A stretch of 64,000 nucleotides of DNA from Pyrenopolyporus hunteri (GCA_902806595.1 CADCXC010000038.1:3596001-3660000), one strand, 5' to 3'; shown: positions 24,579 through 37,077, numbered from the stretch's first letter. The notes: generated from the sequence alone by a model not told the origin. Numbers and translations are program-made.

Positions 24579-25093
24579 GATACTTACGTTTTAGTGTGTA
24601 AACAAAGCCCTCGCAAGCTCCGAGCATCTGCATGCCAATGACATCAGCCACATGCTTCATTCTTAAGACACCCACCGTATGGGTGTACTGTATATCGAAA
24701 ACTACGGTTGAGTAAGTCACCTTACGAGAGAATAGTACGTAGAATTCCTAACCGTGGACATGCGCAGCACAGTCAGGCCTGTAGGACAAGGCATCAGTAA
24801 AAAGTCATTGGAAACAACCAATACTTATAAAGTGGCTTATTCCTTTGCCGAGTCGCCGGTCAATTCGTTCCCTAACCGATTCTGCATTGCTATAAGCTAT
24901 CTAAGCTAAGCTAAAGGCTGTTTAAACAGCTTACTAGCCTCCACGGTTTCTGCTCGGCCCATCGGGTGGGCAGGCGAGCTTGTCCGTGGGCGTACCTGTC
25001 CATAAGCCAAAGACGCGAAAGCCTCGTGTGCCATTTGCACACGATCTCGAAAAACTACGCCTCGATGGCCGCAAGCCCTCAGCCAGACTGCTA

Positions 25094-27360
25094 TCACGAC
25101 TCCATCGAGTCGTCGGAGTCGGAGTCCGCGTCGGCGACAGTCTCAGGCTGGGCAGGCTGGGCAGGCTGGGCAGGCTGGGCAGGAATCGGGTCAAACACAA
25201 AGTGTTTGGCAATATGATAGGCAAGCTCGCCGCTTGCCCTCAGCTTGCTCTCGTTCTCACAGCCCGGCCACTAGAATAACCATAGTCAGTGTTTGTTCCT
25301 TAAATACGGACTAGAAAGGCAGGGATACGATGAGAAATTGTAACTCGACATAATGTCGAAAAAGGAAAGAATGCTCAGTTACTTACCGGACAACGGCGCT
25401 TCGGGTTGGGATCGAGGTTGGGGTGGACTTCAAGGGCGTGTTGTCCCACGGCCCTGAAGTCCTTATATGTGACCCCGTTCCCTCGGCAAGCAGGATGGCC
25501 ACACTCGTTCACATGTTCGCACATGTGGCGTCTCCAGTGTGTCGAGGAACTCGGCACGTCGCAAACCGGGCAGGTAAACTGCATCTAGAAACGGTTAGTT
25601 ACTCATAATACGATTCTCTCACGGACGATTATTTTTTTGGGGGCGGGGGGAGCGGGAGGGTGTTGGGGTTATGATATGCTTACTCCTCGAGCCGGTTTAG
25701 CAGTTGACGCCGTCCGTCTGAGCTGGACAAGCGGCATGTGGACCATGGGCACATGCCGAGATCGTCTGTCGCGGCGTTGGCGGCGAGCGGCAGTGCCACT
25801 AGCGGGAGTGGCATTGGCCGCTGCGCCCGAGGCAGCGCCGGGACCGGGAGCACTGGCGGGAGTGACATTGGCCGCTGCGCTCGAGGCAGCGCCGGGACCG
25901 GGTGCACTGGCGAGAGTGACGGCACTGGCGGGAGTGACGGCACCGGCGGGAGTGACAGCATTGACGGGAGTGACGGCACTGGCGAGAGTGACGGCACCGG
26001 CGGGAGTGACGGCATTGATGGGAGTGAAGGCGCCGGCGGGAGTGACGGCACCTACAATAGGTGCACGGACCGGGGCGGCCCTCGGAAGTCGAGTACGGGC
26101 AGGGCCCGGCTGGGAGGTGGTATTGGCGTTAGACATGTTGTCAAAGCTGTTGGTAGTGCTAAGTCTGGAGGCGGCTTCGGGTGATGCGTAGTTGTTGATG
26201 GGAAGAGTAGAATTGAAATTCTGTGCAGTGCCGCGGTTGAAGGAAATATGGTCGGGAGCATTACCAGTTGGCTGACGACCGCACTGACCATGACCATGAC
26301 CACGGCAACGGATGGCGTCGACCCCAGAACCAGTTGCGCCCGCTACAGCAGCACTGGACTCCGGCACGGTGCTGGTTGCTGCAGGAACAGCGAGTTCCAT
26401 AGGGGCACCAGAATTCGAGGTGGTAGGAGCGTTACTGGCAAAATTGAAGAGGGTAGGATAAGGGCTACTAGAGCCAGGACCATGGTTAGTGATAAGATGG
26501 GGGTTAATATATATACCGTGGTTACCGGCAGAGCCCCAATTAAAACCGGCACCGGGTCCGGAAAGGCCACTCATAACCTCGCCAGGCATGTTGAGGCCAG
26601 CGGGGCCCGCAGTTGGGAGATTATACTGACCGACGTTGAAGTCGCCGATAGGAGCGGTGTTGCCGGGGGCGCTATAGGTAAAATGGCCGCGTACACCCTG
26701 TATACCGGTATTCAGGAGAAGGCTTTCGCCAGTAGGCATTGTGTCGGCGCTCTCAGAATTGACAGCCTGGTCAAGAGTGGGACGACGAGAAGCATCAGCA
26801 GCGCCGGCGCCGGAGGTAGCAGCACCACCATTGGAGACGGGCTGCGTAAGGCTATCCGAAGCGACGTTCGTAGGCTGAGCGTTAGCCTCGTCGGGTTGAT
26901 CCTAGATGATTGTAATTAGCATTAGGGCACCTACATTGTGATGTTAAGAAACATGAAACCTACTGTAGATGGATCCTCAGTGTCGTAACCGTTCTCGCGA
27001 AGATATTCCATCATTTCGGGACTCTCTAGCCCTACACCGGCGGGCGAAGTACTATCAATGCCTTCAGAAGAGACGCCATCGTGTTGACGTAGCTCCGAGG
27101 CGCCATCATGCTCGTGGGGCATAGGCAACTGGGAGAACTATATATACAAGGTTAACTCTCAAAGTCAAGTATAAGCGATAGACGAATCGGAAGCATACCT
27201 CCTGAGGCGCGTCGTCATGAGACGGCGGCGGACTGTCGGGCTCCGTGAAGAATTCCTCAATAATGGCATTCATATCTTTAGGGGGCATATTGTTAGGGGA
27301 CCTCTCATAAGTGAACACCGGCAGGCCGCCGAAGCGCGACGAAGTCCCGTGAGTAGACAT
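25094..27360 (-). CDS. C2H2-type zinc-finger protein with repeat-rich middle region
   Basis: Five exons are inferred: 27360..27199, 27128..26964, 26901..25684, 25584..25387 and 25270..25094. All four introns (70, 62, 99 and 116 bp) are in phase 0 with standard motifs (GTATGC, GTAGGT, GTAAGC, GTAAGT donors). The protein has 639 residues. The C-terminal exons carry zinc-finger-like units: CPVC followed by HWRRHMCEH, a CGHPAC segment, and CPWPGC followed by HIAKH. They end in four AQP repeats and an acidic DSDSDDSMES tail. The long middle exon is Gly/Asn/Ala/Pro-rich with about a dozen hexapeptide repeats of the AVTPAG type. It is likely nuclear, but target and role are unknown. The open frame extends upstream of the ATG to 27606 without another ATG, so a further 5' exon cannot be excluded. 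Confidence 0.72.
25145..25183 (-). repeat. 9-bp tandem repeat coding for AQP units
   Basis: Four near-perfect copies of a 9-base unit (AGGCTGGGC on the plus strand) encode consecutive Ala-Gln-Pro triplets in the last exon of the zinc-finger gene. Confidence 0.85.
25796..26060 (-). repeat. Coding minisatellite (18-bp units plus a 57-bp duplication)
   Basis: On the plus strand, units resembling GGGAGTGACGGCACTGGC repeat about nine times and encode hexapeptides such as AVTPAG, AVTPVN and AVTLAS. Next to them, a roughly 57-base block coding for SAPGPGAASSAAANVTPA is present twice. All units keep the reading frame. Confidence 0.8.
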
Positions 27361-29790
27361 CGGAATACTGCCGTAGGGCGTTGATATCTCGTCAACAAGT
27401 AAATGGTGATAAAACCTTTCGTCACTAAGATGACCAGAGAGAATAGGGTATGGGTAAACAAAAGGAAAGTTTCGAGGCGGGAACCTATCGAAAACTCCTG
27501 AGAAATAATAGGGTATGCCCAAGACGAATGTCAATAGGACGATAAAGTAAATAGACAATAGCCCAAAGGGATCTTGGTTTCGGCCTCGTTCGAAGTCAAA
27601 AGTCAAGATGCCAAAGTTGACTGATTGTTAGAAGTGCCTTTGATGGGGGATAATGAAAAGTAAACAGTTGAGGGATAGTATTGAAGTGCTGGTTGGTGAT
27701 GAGAGATGGATGAAGGTAGACCTGGGAAAGGAATGAGGGTGGTGGGTTGGTGGGTGGGAAAGAAAAGTTTTTTTTTCTTTTGAAAACTAGGATCGTGAAC
27801 AATGTTTTCGAAGGGAAGGTTAGGGCTTCACCCCGTCTGTGGGGAGGAAGGTACCTGTCCTGCTCCGGAATGTTCTAACATCGATGAGATAATCATCGTG
27901 GGTTGAGCGGGTGACGAGGTGCAGCCATCGACGAGTTGTGGCCATCGACGAGTCACCCCTCTGTCAACGAGTTGCATTTCTGTCGACGATGGTATCATGA
28001 AGTCAGCCATATAGTGAGAGAAACAACTCCTCCATTGTTACACGAGCTATCTAACTGGGCCTCTAGCCTAGTATACACACTGAATAAGGATAAAGGGACA
28101 TGTATCGTATATCCACAACATGGTAGATAGCCTCAATCATGAGTATAATTAGTAACATAAGGCTGCTGATTGTTAGGCTTTTAGTGTGTTGAACCGTAAA
28201 GAAGTTAAGCCGAGAAAGCTACAGCCGTTATCATCATGATGAGATTGTCCCCCCCTCTTCTTTATAGCATCAATGATAATTCATCACTGGTCTCTAGAAT
28301 TCGCCCCTATATCGACCGCCAAGTTGTATAGTTGTGTAAATGATGGCTTATATAAGCGGCAAGTCGGATATATGGTGACAATTCTAGGACCTAGACCAAC
28401 TTCGTTCGAAGAAATACGACTACTATCATAAATTCCTGTGGTCCTGGCAAGGCATAGCTGAGTCCTACGAAGGTTAGTGTGTTGTAGGATCAATGATATT
28501 AAAGTAGGGTATCTTAAAGGACTAGAATAGAAAGGGAGGCCAGGGCTAGGGCAGGATATTGATAAAAATATTCCTATAAACTTAATAGCTATTGTTAGAA
28601 TCTATGGAAACAAAACGAGAAACCCAATAACACAAGGCCGTAAATAATATAAGTACCAAATGTGATAAATAATCATACCGACTCGTAAAATTCCGCTTGG
28701 CTGTAGAGCCCGTCGGGATGCGGGCTTTACTTGTATCTATAGTTGTTGATAGTTAACTTGTAACTGCAACAGGGTAGTAAGATTAACTGTGCCATGAGGC
28801 GTATATTAGTTGTCTTCAGGACTGTTAGGTCCCATATCATAGCTACTGGCCGCGAGTGCCAAAAATCGCGCTGACTGAAAAAGCGAGGGTTCCTTATAGG
28901 GCTCTGAATAGTGCCGCTCATGGTTACTTGAAAGGGGGTCCGGCGCCGCGAGGCGAATAAAACACCGCGTCACCTCGCCAAACGAGTTACGTCCATTATT
29001 AAAGTATCAGTTTCACATTTGAAGAGACATTAAATTTAATGTAAGCGCCGATTATATTGATTGACACGAAGATAAAATCTTACCAGGTAGGCGTCTAAGC
29101 TATGGCTGAGGGAAGGGGAAACGCAAAAGGACCTAATATTCCGCAATAGGCTATAGAGAAAGCATCGCTAGCTACACGAGATGACGGCTAGGTTGGTTAG
29201 GCTAAGCAGGGAGGCTTGGTATCTAGGGGGTTCGAATGATTAGGTGGCTTAGGAAACCTGTCGTCCGCTGCGGTCTATATAGAGGACGTGGGAAAAATGA
29301 AAGAAGAAAAAGGGGTTAGGTAAAAAAAAGGGGGTAGGTAGGACAGAGCTCACTGCACGACCTGCGAGCCTAGTATGACATGGGGACGATTATGATTAAG
29401 CATTTGACTCAAAGCGGACCTAACCACACCAAACTCCGCAAGTTTGCAAAGTTTAGTTCTCAGTAGATCGGACTGAAGTAGAAGTTTAAGAGGTACTCAG
29501 ATCCTGACCATCGGGACGGATAGGAGAAAATGAAACGCCAATGGCCCCACTAGGAAGCCTCTCTATAAAGATATCACTGCTATAGGACTGATGGTGGCTA
29601 TAAATCTAATTGAGTGGATTATCTCTGTATTGAGTTGGTACCCCGCGACGCAATTCTTTTTTTTTTATCTCACGTATCTCAAATTGGAGAAAGTTTCGGC
29701 AACGCAGAAGCTATTAGACACGTTCTTATACAACATTGTCAAGCCATCGTTTATTAGCGCAATAGGCCAGATACGCCAATCTGTTCGACC
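27361..29790. other. Intergenic, 2.4 kb
   Basis: The left end is the promoter of the zinc-finger gene, with a CT-rich tract on the minus strand at about 27730-27785. The rest is AT-rich, with no family-matched open frame. The right end is the promoter of the GAR transformylase gene. Confidence 0.5.
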
Positions 29791-30582
29791 ATGACCGAAG
29801 CACGAATCTCGGTACTCTGTAGTGGGAATGGGACAAACCTGCAAGCCCTCATCGATTCGTGTGCGTCTAACGCACCTGATAGCATACGAGGTAAGATTGT
29901 TAAGGTCACAGTGAACAGAAAAGGGGCATATGCGGTTACGCGGGCCGAGAAGGCAGGCATTCCCACGGATTATTTCAACCTCGTCAAGGACGGCTTTCAT
30001 AAACCTGGGGAAAAGGACCCGGCGGTGCTCAAGGAGGCACGGCTCAAGTACGACGCTGCTTTGGCGGAGAGGATATTGCAAGACAAGCCGGATCTGATCG
30101 TTCTGGCGGGTTGGATGCATGTTCTGACGCCAAATTTCTTGCGCCCAGTTAACGATGCTGGAGTGCCCATTATCAACCTGCACCCTGTACGTAACCCCTC
30201 TCCAATCCTACAAGGGGACTCTCTAACCTTATATCAAGGCTCTACCAGGTATACATAAGCTTACTCTAAGTAGCCACTCTCGTTTTGCTTCTAACAGCGG
30301 CTGTCAATAGGCAAATATGATGGTGCCGGCGCGATTGAAAGAGCATATGCCGACTTCAAGGCTGGAAAGCTAGAGGACAATACGACGGGGATCATGATCC
30401 ATTATGTCATTGCCGAAGTCGACCGCGGCGAACCTATCTTGGTTCAGAAAATCAAGATCGAGGAGGGAGAAAGCCTCGAGGATCTAGAGCGGAAGATTCA
30501 CGGGTATGAACATGAGCTGATTGTTAAAGCGACGGCGCTCCTGGCGGAAAAGATATCTGCTGCGAAGGCATCTAAGACATGA
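29791..30582 (+). CDS. ADE8: Phosphoribosylglycinamide formyltransferase (GAR transformylase)
   Basis: The enzyme transfers a formyl group from 10-formyltetrahydrofolate to GAR, the third step of de novo purine synthesis, in the cytosol. Exons are 29791..30186 and 30298..30582. The 111-bp intron (GTACGT donor, TTCTAACAG branch and acceptor) joins in phase 0 and gives 226 residues. The N-terminal ISVLCSGNGTNLQALID is the GAR-binding glycine loop. The catalytic Asn and His are visible in PIINLHP and the catalytic Asp in YVIAEVDRGEPI. The intron falls directly after NLHP, next to the active-site loop. As in yeast, this activity is a separate small protein, not part of a trifunctional fusion. Confidence 0.95.
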
Positions 30583-31820
30583 GATGCGGCAAGGATCGCG
30601 CATGGTGGCTTTCGAAGGAAGAAACTCGGATTGGGTAGTCGTATTGTTGCCGGCTCCGGAAGACGACGGGATAGGCCGGGTATAATCAGAATGGAAGCAG
30701 AACTTGCAGCTACATATGTAGGAGCTGCTTGACTTTAGCTAAGGTAAGGCAGGGGTCTTCACCGCAGACCATGCACATGCATCGGGGTTGGAGTTTATAA
30801 TGTCTCTGCCGCTGATGCTGTTCTGTTGGTGATATATGATAGATATATCCAAGCCAACATTACCGGCAAGCTGTGAATGCAGTCTCCCACAAGGCTTTGG
30901 CTTTTTCGGGTTGAGGGAAATATATGAGACTAGCCAAGTCGTTATAAAATGTTTCACCGCGAACATATTGGCGCTTTTTTAGAGGTTGGGGGTTCGTTTC
31001 CAAACAGCTAGATACGCATACATTCTCGGAGATAAGCAAAAAAAAAAAAAAGAAAATGGGAAAAGGAGGAAAAGAAAAAGAGGACTAACGATCAGAGGCA
31101 ATTCTTGCCTTTTGTAGATTAAAACTCCAGTAATCCAGTAATTAAGGGAAGCCACGGCTACAACGTGCAAGTCATCTCAAACCTGCAGGCCCGTAGCACT
31201 TGCAGCAATTGAGGCGAATGATGCAAATGCCAGACGCCGCGACTTGGCGGTCCATACTGTTTGCGGCAAGATCGGCGTTAAGAGTGTACAGTGTACGTCA
31301 CTGTACGTAGCTTTTAGCCTCAAAACCAACGGCTCCGAGCGGCCTCCAGGGTCTCTCCAGATGCTACTCAGCTGCAATTCTCAAACGCGCCCACGCCCCA
31401 GAAACAAACGAACGGGAAAGAACAGGTGAAGGAGACAATCGCATTTTTACATAAGCGGGTCATTGGATGGAAAACACCTCTCGTACCTTCAATGTACCTC
31501 GCATCTTCGCGTCCTCTCACTTTGCCATGTACTTATATATTTTTATCTCTTTTACCTGCAAGCTTATTTCCTTTCCGTTTATTTTCTGGTCCGCGAATCT
31601 CGAACCTTTCAATTTTATTTACGAAGCCGTATCTAGAACCTAATGAAATAATCAGATGAATCTTAGCTAGTCTAAGCCGGGGCAGCGCCGTTCCATTCTT
31701 ACACTAATTACCTGTATCCCACATATACACAGTGGCTGGATTTATAGATATCTGCCAATCATCTTTCTTTTCTCTTCATCCTCTTATTCACCCGCTCATT
31801 CTTCCTGCGAGACTGCCAAC
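30583..31820. other. Intergenic, 1.2 kb
   Basis: 3' flank of ADE8 and promoter of the CDF transporter gene. Contains a poly-A tract at 31038-31052 and a CT-rich leader just before the ATG at 31821. No gene seen. Confidence 0.55.
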
Positions 31821-33847
31821 ATGTCCTGGGACAACTCGGCCTCACGGCTGTCCACCTCGGATCCGCGCCGAGGTGTTATCACCTTCGCCCGAGGATCCTT
31901 TCTGCTCTCGCAGGACGAGAATCCCCCGCCAATATCGCCACGCGGCCAAGGCGCTCTCACCCAGCTTCTCAGAAGCCGTTCCTATGGATCCTTACACAAT
32001 TACGGCAGCACCTGGAGAGGTGCAGTGCCTAATGCGTTAGAAGATGAGGAGTCTGCTCTATTACCCACCATGTTCTCTCGTCCGCCGTCCGAATCCGATG
32101 ATGAGGCGCACCGCCGACCCCAAGTCGACGAGCGGCGACTAAATCAACTACTCAACAGCACTCCTATGCGTTCTATGCGGCTTATCGGCAAGTCGAATCC
32201 TCGCTATAACTGGGCCCGCTATTGGAAGACGGAGGAGCAGCTGAGCGCTATGAAGAAGCCGTTGCGCAAATACTACGAGCGCACCAACTACTTGATACAG
32301 CAATATCTCTATATTGACCGGTTGCTGGACAGCAGCTTACCCCATGATCTCGTTAATGAATATAACAGCATCCCCCATAGTTCGTTTAGAGATATAGATA
32401 TCCCGACTACTATTTCGGAAGAGCAATCGAGTGCTGTTAGTATAGGCAAAAGCAATACAGCAAGTCGACACGGCGCCGACGAATCAGGGGACCAAGTAAC
32501 CCCCTTGACAAGCTATTCGACTCCTCAGAATGCGGGTTTCGCGGTTAATGAGGTTGGCGATGATAACACGAATATGGGACTCCCAGGTGTCGTCGTAACG
32601 AAAAAGGTCAAGCGTACTCCGAAAGACATCTACCGCGCCACCGAGACTACGCCTTTGTTTTACAATACTGAGGAAGAAGAGGGACAATGGGATGGACCGA
32701 AACCCGAAATTCCGTGGCTCGAAGAGGATGAAGACTTGGACAGCGGTGACCAGATTGTCACGACGGCCATCTACGTCAACTTCGCAGCAAATGTGATCTT
32801 GCTAGCAGGCAAGATTGCTGTCGTCGTCTCGGTGTCCTCCATGTCGGTGATAGCTAGTTTGGTCGATGCGGTGCTGGATTTCCTATCGACGATCATAGTA
32901 TGGACGACGACCTGGTTGATTTCCAGGCAAGACCAGTACAAGTACCCAGTCGGGAGACGTAGGCTAGAGCCCTTAGGTGTTCTAGTCTTTTCGGTCATCA
33001 TGATCACGTCGTTTGTTCAAGTTGCCCTGGAGTCGATACAGCGATTAGCCTCGCCTAATCACGAGTTAGTCGAAGTGTAAGTACCTAGCCGAGACCTTTT
33101 CGCACCGACTAATCTAACCTGCGTCAAGTGGAATACCGGCTCTCAGTATTATGCTTGGGACGGTCTTTATCAAGGGGCTCTGCTGGCTATGGTGTCGGCT
33201 GGTTAAAAATTCGAGTGTTCAAGCATTGTAGGTGCCGTCAACGGTTTTATATCATATCGTATACGCTAATGACGCTTTAGGGCCGAGGACGCGATGACCG
33301 ACGTTATATTTAATATAGGATCGATCTTTTTCCCTATTGGTATGTGCCGTATATTCTATCCACATACTGATCCTCGCTAATGGCCACTATAGTCGGATTT
33401 TATGCCAAGATATGGTGGATGGATGCATTGGGTGGTCTCGTCCTATCACTCGTTGTCATCTTCAACTGGTCTCAAACATCATTACAACACATCAAGAATC
33501 TAAGCGGCTTTTCCGCTACCGCCGACCAACGGAACGTCTGTGAGTTTATATGCGACCTCTTCTCGAAATTTGAACATTCTAACTGTCAACTAGTATTATA
33601 CCTCACGATGCGCTTCGCCAAGACGATAAAGCAGATTCAGGGCCTCAATGCCTACCATGTTGGCGACAAACTGAACGTTGAGGTCGATATCATCTTGGAC
33701 GCATCCACGACGCTACGTGATTCCCATGATCTTAGCGAAAGTCTGGGTTACGTGTTGGAGTCGGTTCCAATTGTCGATAGGGCGTTCGTTCACGCTGACT
33801 ACGCGAGTTATAACTTGCCTACTCATATGCAACAGCAATCTGGTTAG
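31821..33847 (+). CDS. Cation diffusion facilitator (CDF) metal transporter, Mn-type
   Basis: CDF transporters export divalent metals from the cytosol by proton antiport. Five exons are inferred: 31821..33076, 33129..33227, 33281..33339, 33393..33539 and 33594..33847 (introns 52-54 bp), giving 604 residues. A polar N-terminal domain of about 300 residues with acidic patches precedes the membrane region. TM2 carries D349-x3-D353 (SLVDAVLDFLS), where zinc-type CDFs have His-x3-Asp, so manganese is the likelier substrate. The following YPVGRRRLEPLG and the TM5 segment WWMDALGGLVLS are family hallmarks. A soluble C-terminal domain (YHVGDKLNVEVDI, RDSHDLSESLGY, DRAFVHADY) is the usual metal-sensing cap. 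Four of the five exons are short, so the locus is easily missed by single-frame scanning. Confidence 0.92.
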
Positions 33848-35415
33848 GGGCGCGTATAGATATCGTGGTTAAGAACGAATGTTTTCCGAACTTTGATTAG
33901 CGAACTTATTGCATAGGCTTGGTTGGTTGGGGAAAAAAATATCCTGGTGATTTTCAGTTACGATACCACATTGTACGCCTTAGATGGGTAGCCAATTCAC
34001 GATATTCGGCCAACGCCCTACCTGTGTTTTTGTTCCTCAACAAATGGGTCCCACTCTTGATGGCTTCCGCGATGGCGGCGCTTTGTATACGAAGAGTTTA
34101 ATGGGTCATTATTTCAAGCTGCACTCCTAGTCATTGGTACGCCCTCTCCGGTACCATCTAGTCGTAAAGGTTATTCTAAGTCTGTGGCGCCGTCATCCCG
34201 ATTGTCTGCCAACGGAAATGATACTTAGGACCTATTGTTCCAAGGCAGGTGATATGTAGGGGCAATGGCCGACGTACAGGACATGTTACCTGGCGCATAA
34301 GGGCATACAGGTAGAATATGGGTAAGTCCTGGGGCTTGAATAGAGTGTAGAGTAACGAGTAACCCATTTCATGTTCAGTCGTATCCAGTTCCCTTGTTGA
34401 ATAGAAGACCGCCCGAGTCTCTCCCCTACTTAGGTCTGGGCTTGTTTTCCACCTATTGACCTACACAGCTAGAGTTATGCTATATATCTGGCGGTACGTG
34501 GTATGTCTAGTAGGTATAGCTTTGAAAGACCAGATCTGTAAGGAGATGAATTAGATCCTAACGGTAAATTTTGGGGAGTCGTAGTATCGTTCTTAGATTC
34601 GTTTCCCAACATCGGTATCAATTAATATCGCTCTCAAAGTAGCCTAGAATGAAATTTCGCTCGGGGGTATATAATCGAGGGGTTTCTAACTTGAATACCA
34701 ACCAGATCCCTAGGCAAGGATTAACGCAAACTATAGTCAAAGTTTCGAAGCCGTATACCTGGCTGGGTTCGGGGTTAGTTTAGTAGTTCATAAAACGGCA
34801 AAGTTGTTGTAACCAATTCTATGCCGAATCTCATGACGGAGGCTGGCAATGATGGCATATTCTTCCAGTATATACGCCGTGTGATTGTAAATTCTGTGCC
34901 ACTGTATCCGTCCCCTATACGCCTTCTCTGCTCCAAACCGGCCTTGCCTATCGTATTATAACAGGCAGGAGGCTGGTGAATAATGTGAATCCCTTTCCCC
35001 TCCGAGGACGCTTATTACTACATTCCTCACAGTAATACTTTCTATTATTGGCCCTTTGTGTTCGAGGCTTGGTGGTTTACGTACGGTTGTTGTCTGCGTA
35101 TAACCGTCAACCGGCTGCACTATGACACTCAACTGATATCAACGGGCCAGTGGTAATTCTATCTTCTGAATTTCGGTCACCCTGACCGAAGAGCTCTGTT
35201 GCCCTTGGCTGTACGTTTACCCCCCCTCTAATGGTCCAAGCTGCTTTCCAACTCAACTTACGATTTTTTTTTTCTCCCATCTCTTCTCATCCCACATGCA
35301 CCTCATTCCCCATACTCAGCAGCTTATGGTGCATCCAACATCCAAGTTCTAGATATCTACCTGATTCAGATACCTATATTTCTCCCCGGCTCGTCCTGTG
35401 CCATAATCACAAGAC
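33848..35415. other. Intergenic, 1.6 kb
   Basis: 3' flank of the CDF gene and promoter of the F-box/ankyrin gene. AT-rich, with a poly-T run at 35263-35273 and a CT-rich leader before 35416. No gene or RNA feature recognised. Confidence 0.55.
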
Positions 35416-37077
35416 ATGGATCTCTCTAAGAATGAAGGCGCTTCTGCCTTCTTCAGATTTCCGTCCGAAACCCTCTACCAGGTGGCCTACCACCTAACTC
35501 AACGCGAACTACGCGACTGGGCCCTCACCTGCCGTCATTTTGAGAAGAAACTCCTCCCCGTTCTATACAAACTAGATGTGGGAAAAGACCCATACCAAAC
35601 AGGTTACCCCTACGGAAGCCATAAATCTCTAGCATGGGCTTGCAGATTTGGCCTCACCCGAACCCTTGAGTCGGCAATCAGTGAGGGGGCCGACGTAGAC
35701 TTTCTTTTCGAGGAGCAGTCCGGAATGCCAAGAGAACTACAAGACACATTTCCCTTGCACGTTGCGCTCCTTAGAGGGCATGACGATCTTGCCAGGATCC
35801 TCATAGAGCATGGCGCGGATGTCACAGCGCTCTCCAGAGACAGCGGCAACTACTCAGCTATGTACTATGCGAAAAATACCTCTATGGTTCAAACTCTGCA
35901 TAACGCCGGCTGGACTACCGATGTCCATCGCTACTACGGACCCGACAAGTCGATTATATGGTGGATGATCAAGAGAGGCGCAAGTTACGGCGCTGTGGCT
36001 TCTGTCCTCGACATTGGCGTTTCAGTCGACGATGAAGGCCACGGATTGGCGATGCTGCGTGCTTGCGCTGCCATCCGACTTGACATCGTTCGCTTGCTAC
36101 TAAGCCGTGGATTCCGCTTCGAAACGGCCAGCCGCCACCTACCCAAACATAACGGCGCCATAGCAACTGGATTGTGGTATAGCCTGATCCCGGGAACGTA
36201 CGAGCAGCTTTGTCTAACAATTACGCTCCATACCATCTTGGAAGACCCCGATGTGAATAGCATCGCCGCGACGAACCTGGTCCAACTCCTTCTCCAAAAG
36301 CACCGCGCGTCCGGAAAGATGGTGTACGAAAATGAGATCTGCTTGTTGATCATGGCACTAAGCCCTAACATGCCGATTGCGGTGCGAGCTCTCTTGATCT
36401 GGGAGTCTCCGCTCACTGAGAGCACCCATATACGACTTAAGGAGCCATTGGAGATTTGGGAGAAGAAAACCGCGACCTACATTGTTGAAAAAGCGTTCCG
36501 TCTCTTGCAATGCATGAAGGGCGAGCCGAAGTTCGCGTTCGGAACTCTCTCAAACATCATTTCCGCCGTGAAACAGCATCTCTACCATCCCAAAGGTTTC
36601 GACTGGCCCGCAGTGCAGCCCTTAATCAAGAGGCTTCTAAGAGATACCAGCGGACACCTCGATAACCTAAGTTGTTTCCCGAGCCATTACTATAACCAAG
36701 CCCTCACCGAGAAAGACGAGGCCCTTACCGTCGAACTTATCGAGGTCGTCCTCAAGAATGGCGCGAACCCGGATACCAGAGTGCGTTATAAGTCCTTGAA
36801 CGCAGGAGTATTGGCTGTAGCGGTTGCCATGATATCACCTGGACGAGTGAAGCTCCTAGTCGAATACGGCGTCAAACATCTCAGCAGGGCTATGGTGGCG
36901 GATACGCGAGAATTGTGCATAATTCCAGTGGCGGAGGAACCGCTCGAATCGAAGATCATCAAGGATTGCAATGAGATTTATTCGGTTCTGTACCAGAGAG
37001 CGGTTGAGCTCGAAGAAGAAGATGTGGTCAGGGAGGTGATTGAACAGCAGTTTGGCGAGGGATATGATGGAGAGTAG
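35416..37077 (+). CDS. F-box and ankyrin-repeat protein
   Basis: This is a single-exon protein of 553 residues. An F-box-like segment lies at about residues 12-50 (FRFPSETLYQVAYHL, then LRDWALTCRHFEKKLLPVLY). Ankyrin-like repeats follow, the clearest at about residues 112-139 (FPLHVALLRGHDDLARILIE) with weaker ones at about 65-95, 190-230 and 430-490 (VVLKNGANPDTR, LLVEYGVKH). Such proteins usually link substrates to SCF ubiquitin ligases and are numerous and fast-evolving in filamentous fungi. The substrate is unknown. The C-terminus is acidic (VELEEEDVVREVIEQQFGE). No intron is needed and the ATG sits in a good ACAAGACATGG context. Confidence 0.85.
   Translation: MDLSKNEGASAFFRFPSETLYQVAYHLTQRELRDWALTCRHFEKKLLPVLYKLDVGKDPYQTGYPYGSHKSLAWACRFGLTRTLESAISEGADVDFLFEEQSGMPRELQDTFPLHVALLRGHDDLARILIEHGADVTALSRDSGNYSAMYYAKNTSMVQTLHNAGWTTDVHRYYGPDKSIIWWMIKRGASYGAVASVLDIGVSVDDEGHGLAMLRACAAIRLDIVRLLLSRGFRFETASRHLPKHNGAIATGLWYSLIPGTYEQLCLTITLHTILEDPDVNSIAATNLVQLLLQKHRASGKMVYENEICLLIMALSPNMPIAVRALLIWESPLTESTHIRLKEPLEIWEKKTATYIVEKAFRLLQCMKGEPKFAFGTLSNIISAVKQHLYHPKGFDWPAVQPLIKRLLRDTSGHLDNLSCFPSHYYNQALTEKDEALTVELIEVVLKNGANPDTRVRYKSLNAGVLAVAVAMISPGRVKLLVEYGVKHLSRAMVADTRELCIIPVAEEPLESKIIKDCNEIYSVLYQRAVELEEEDVVREVIEQQFGEGYDGE

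Larger units (their letters stand above)
19612..25093. other. Gene desert, 5.5 kb
   Basis: No open frame here has a family signature, a plausible exon structure or coding bias. It holds short simple repeats: TATG at 20550-20568, GA-rich DNA at 22985-23060, and TACC at 24545-24578. It also has six of the nine exact TAGGTACCTA palindromes of the window. The left end is the promoter side of the disordered-protein gene and the right end the 3' flank of the zinc-finger gene. Confidence 0.55.
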
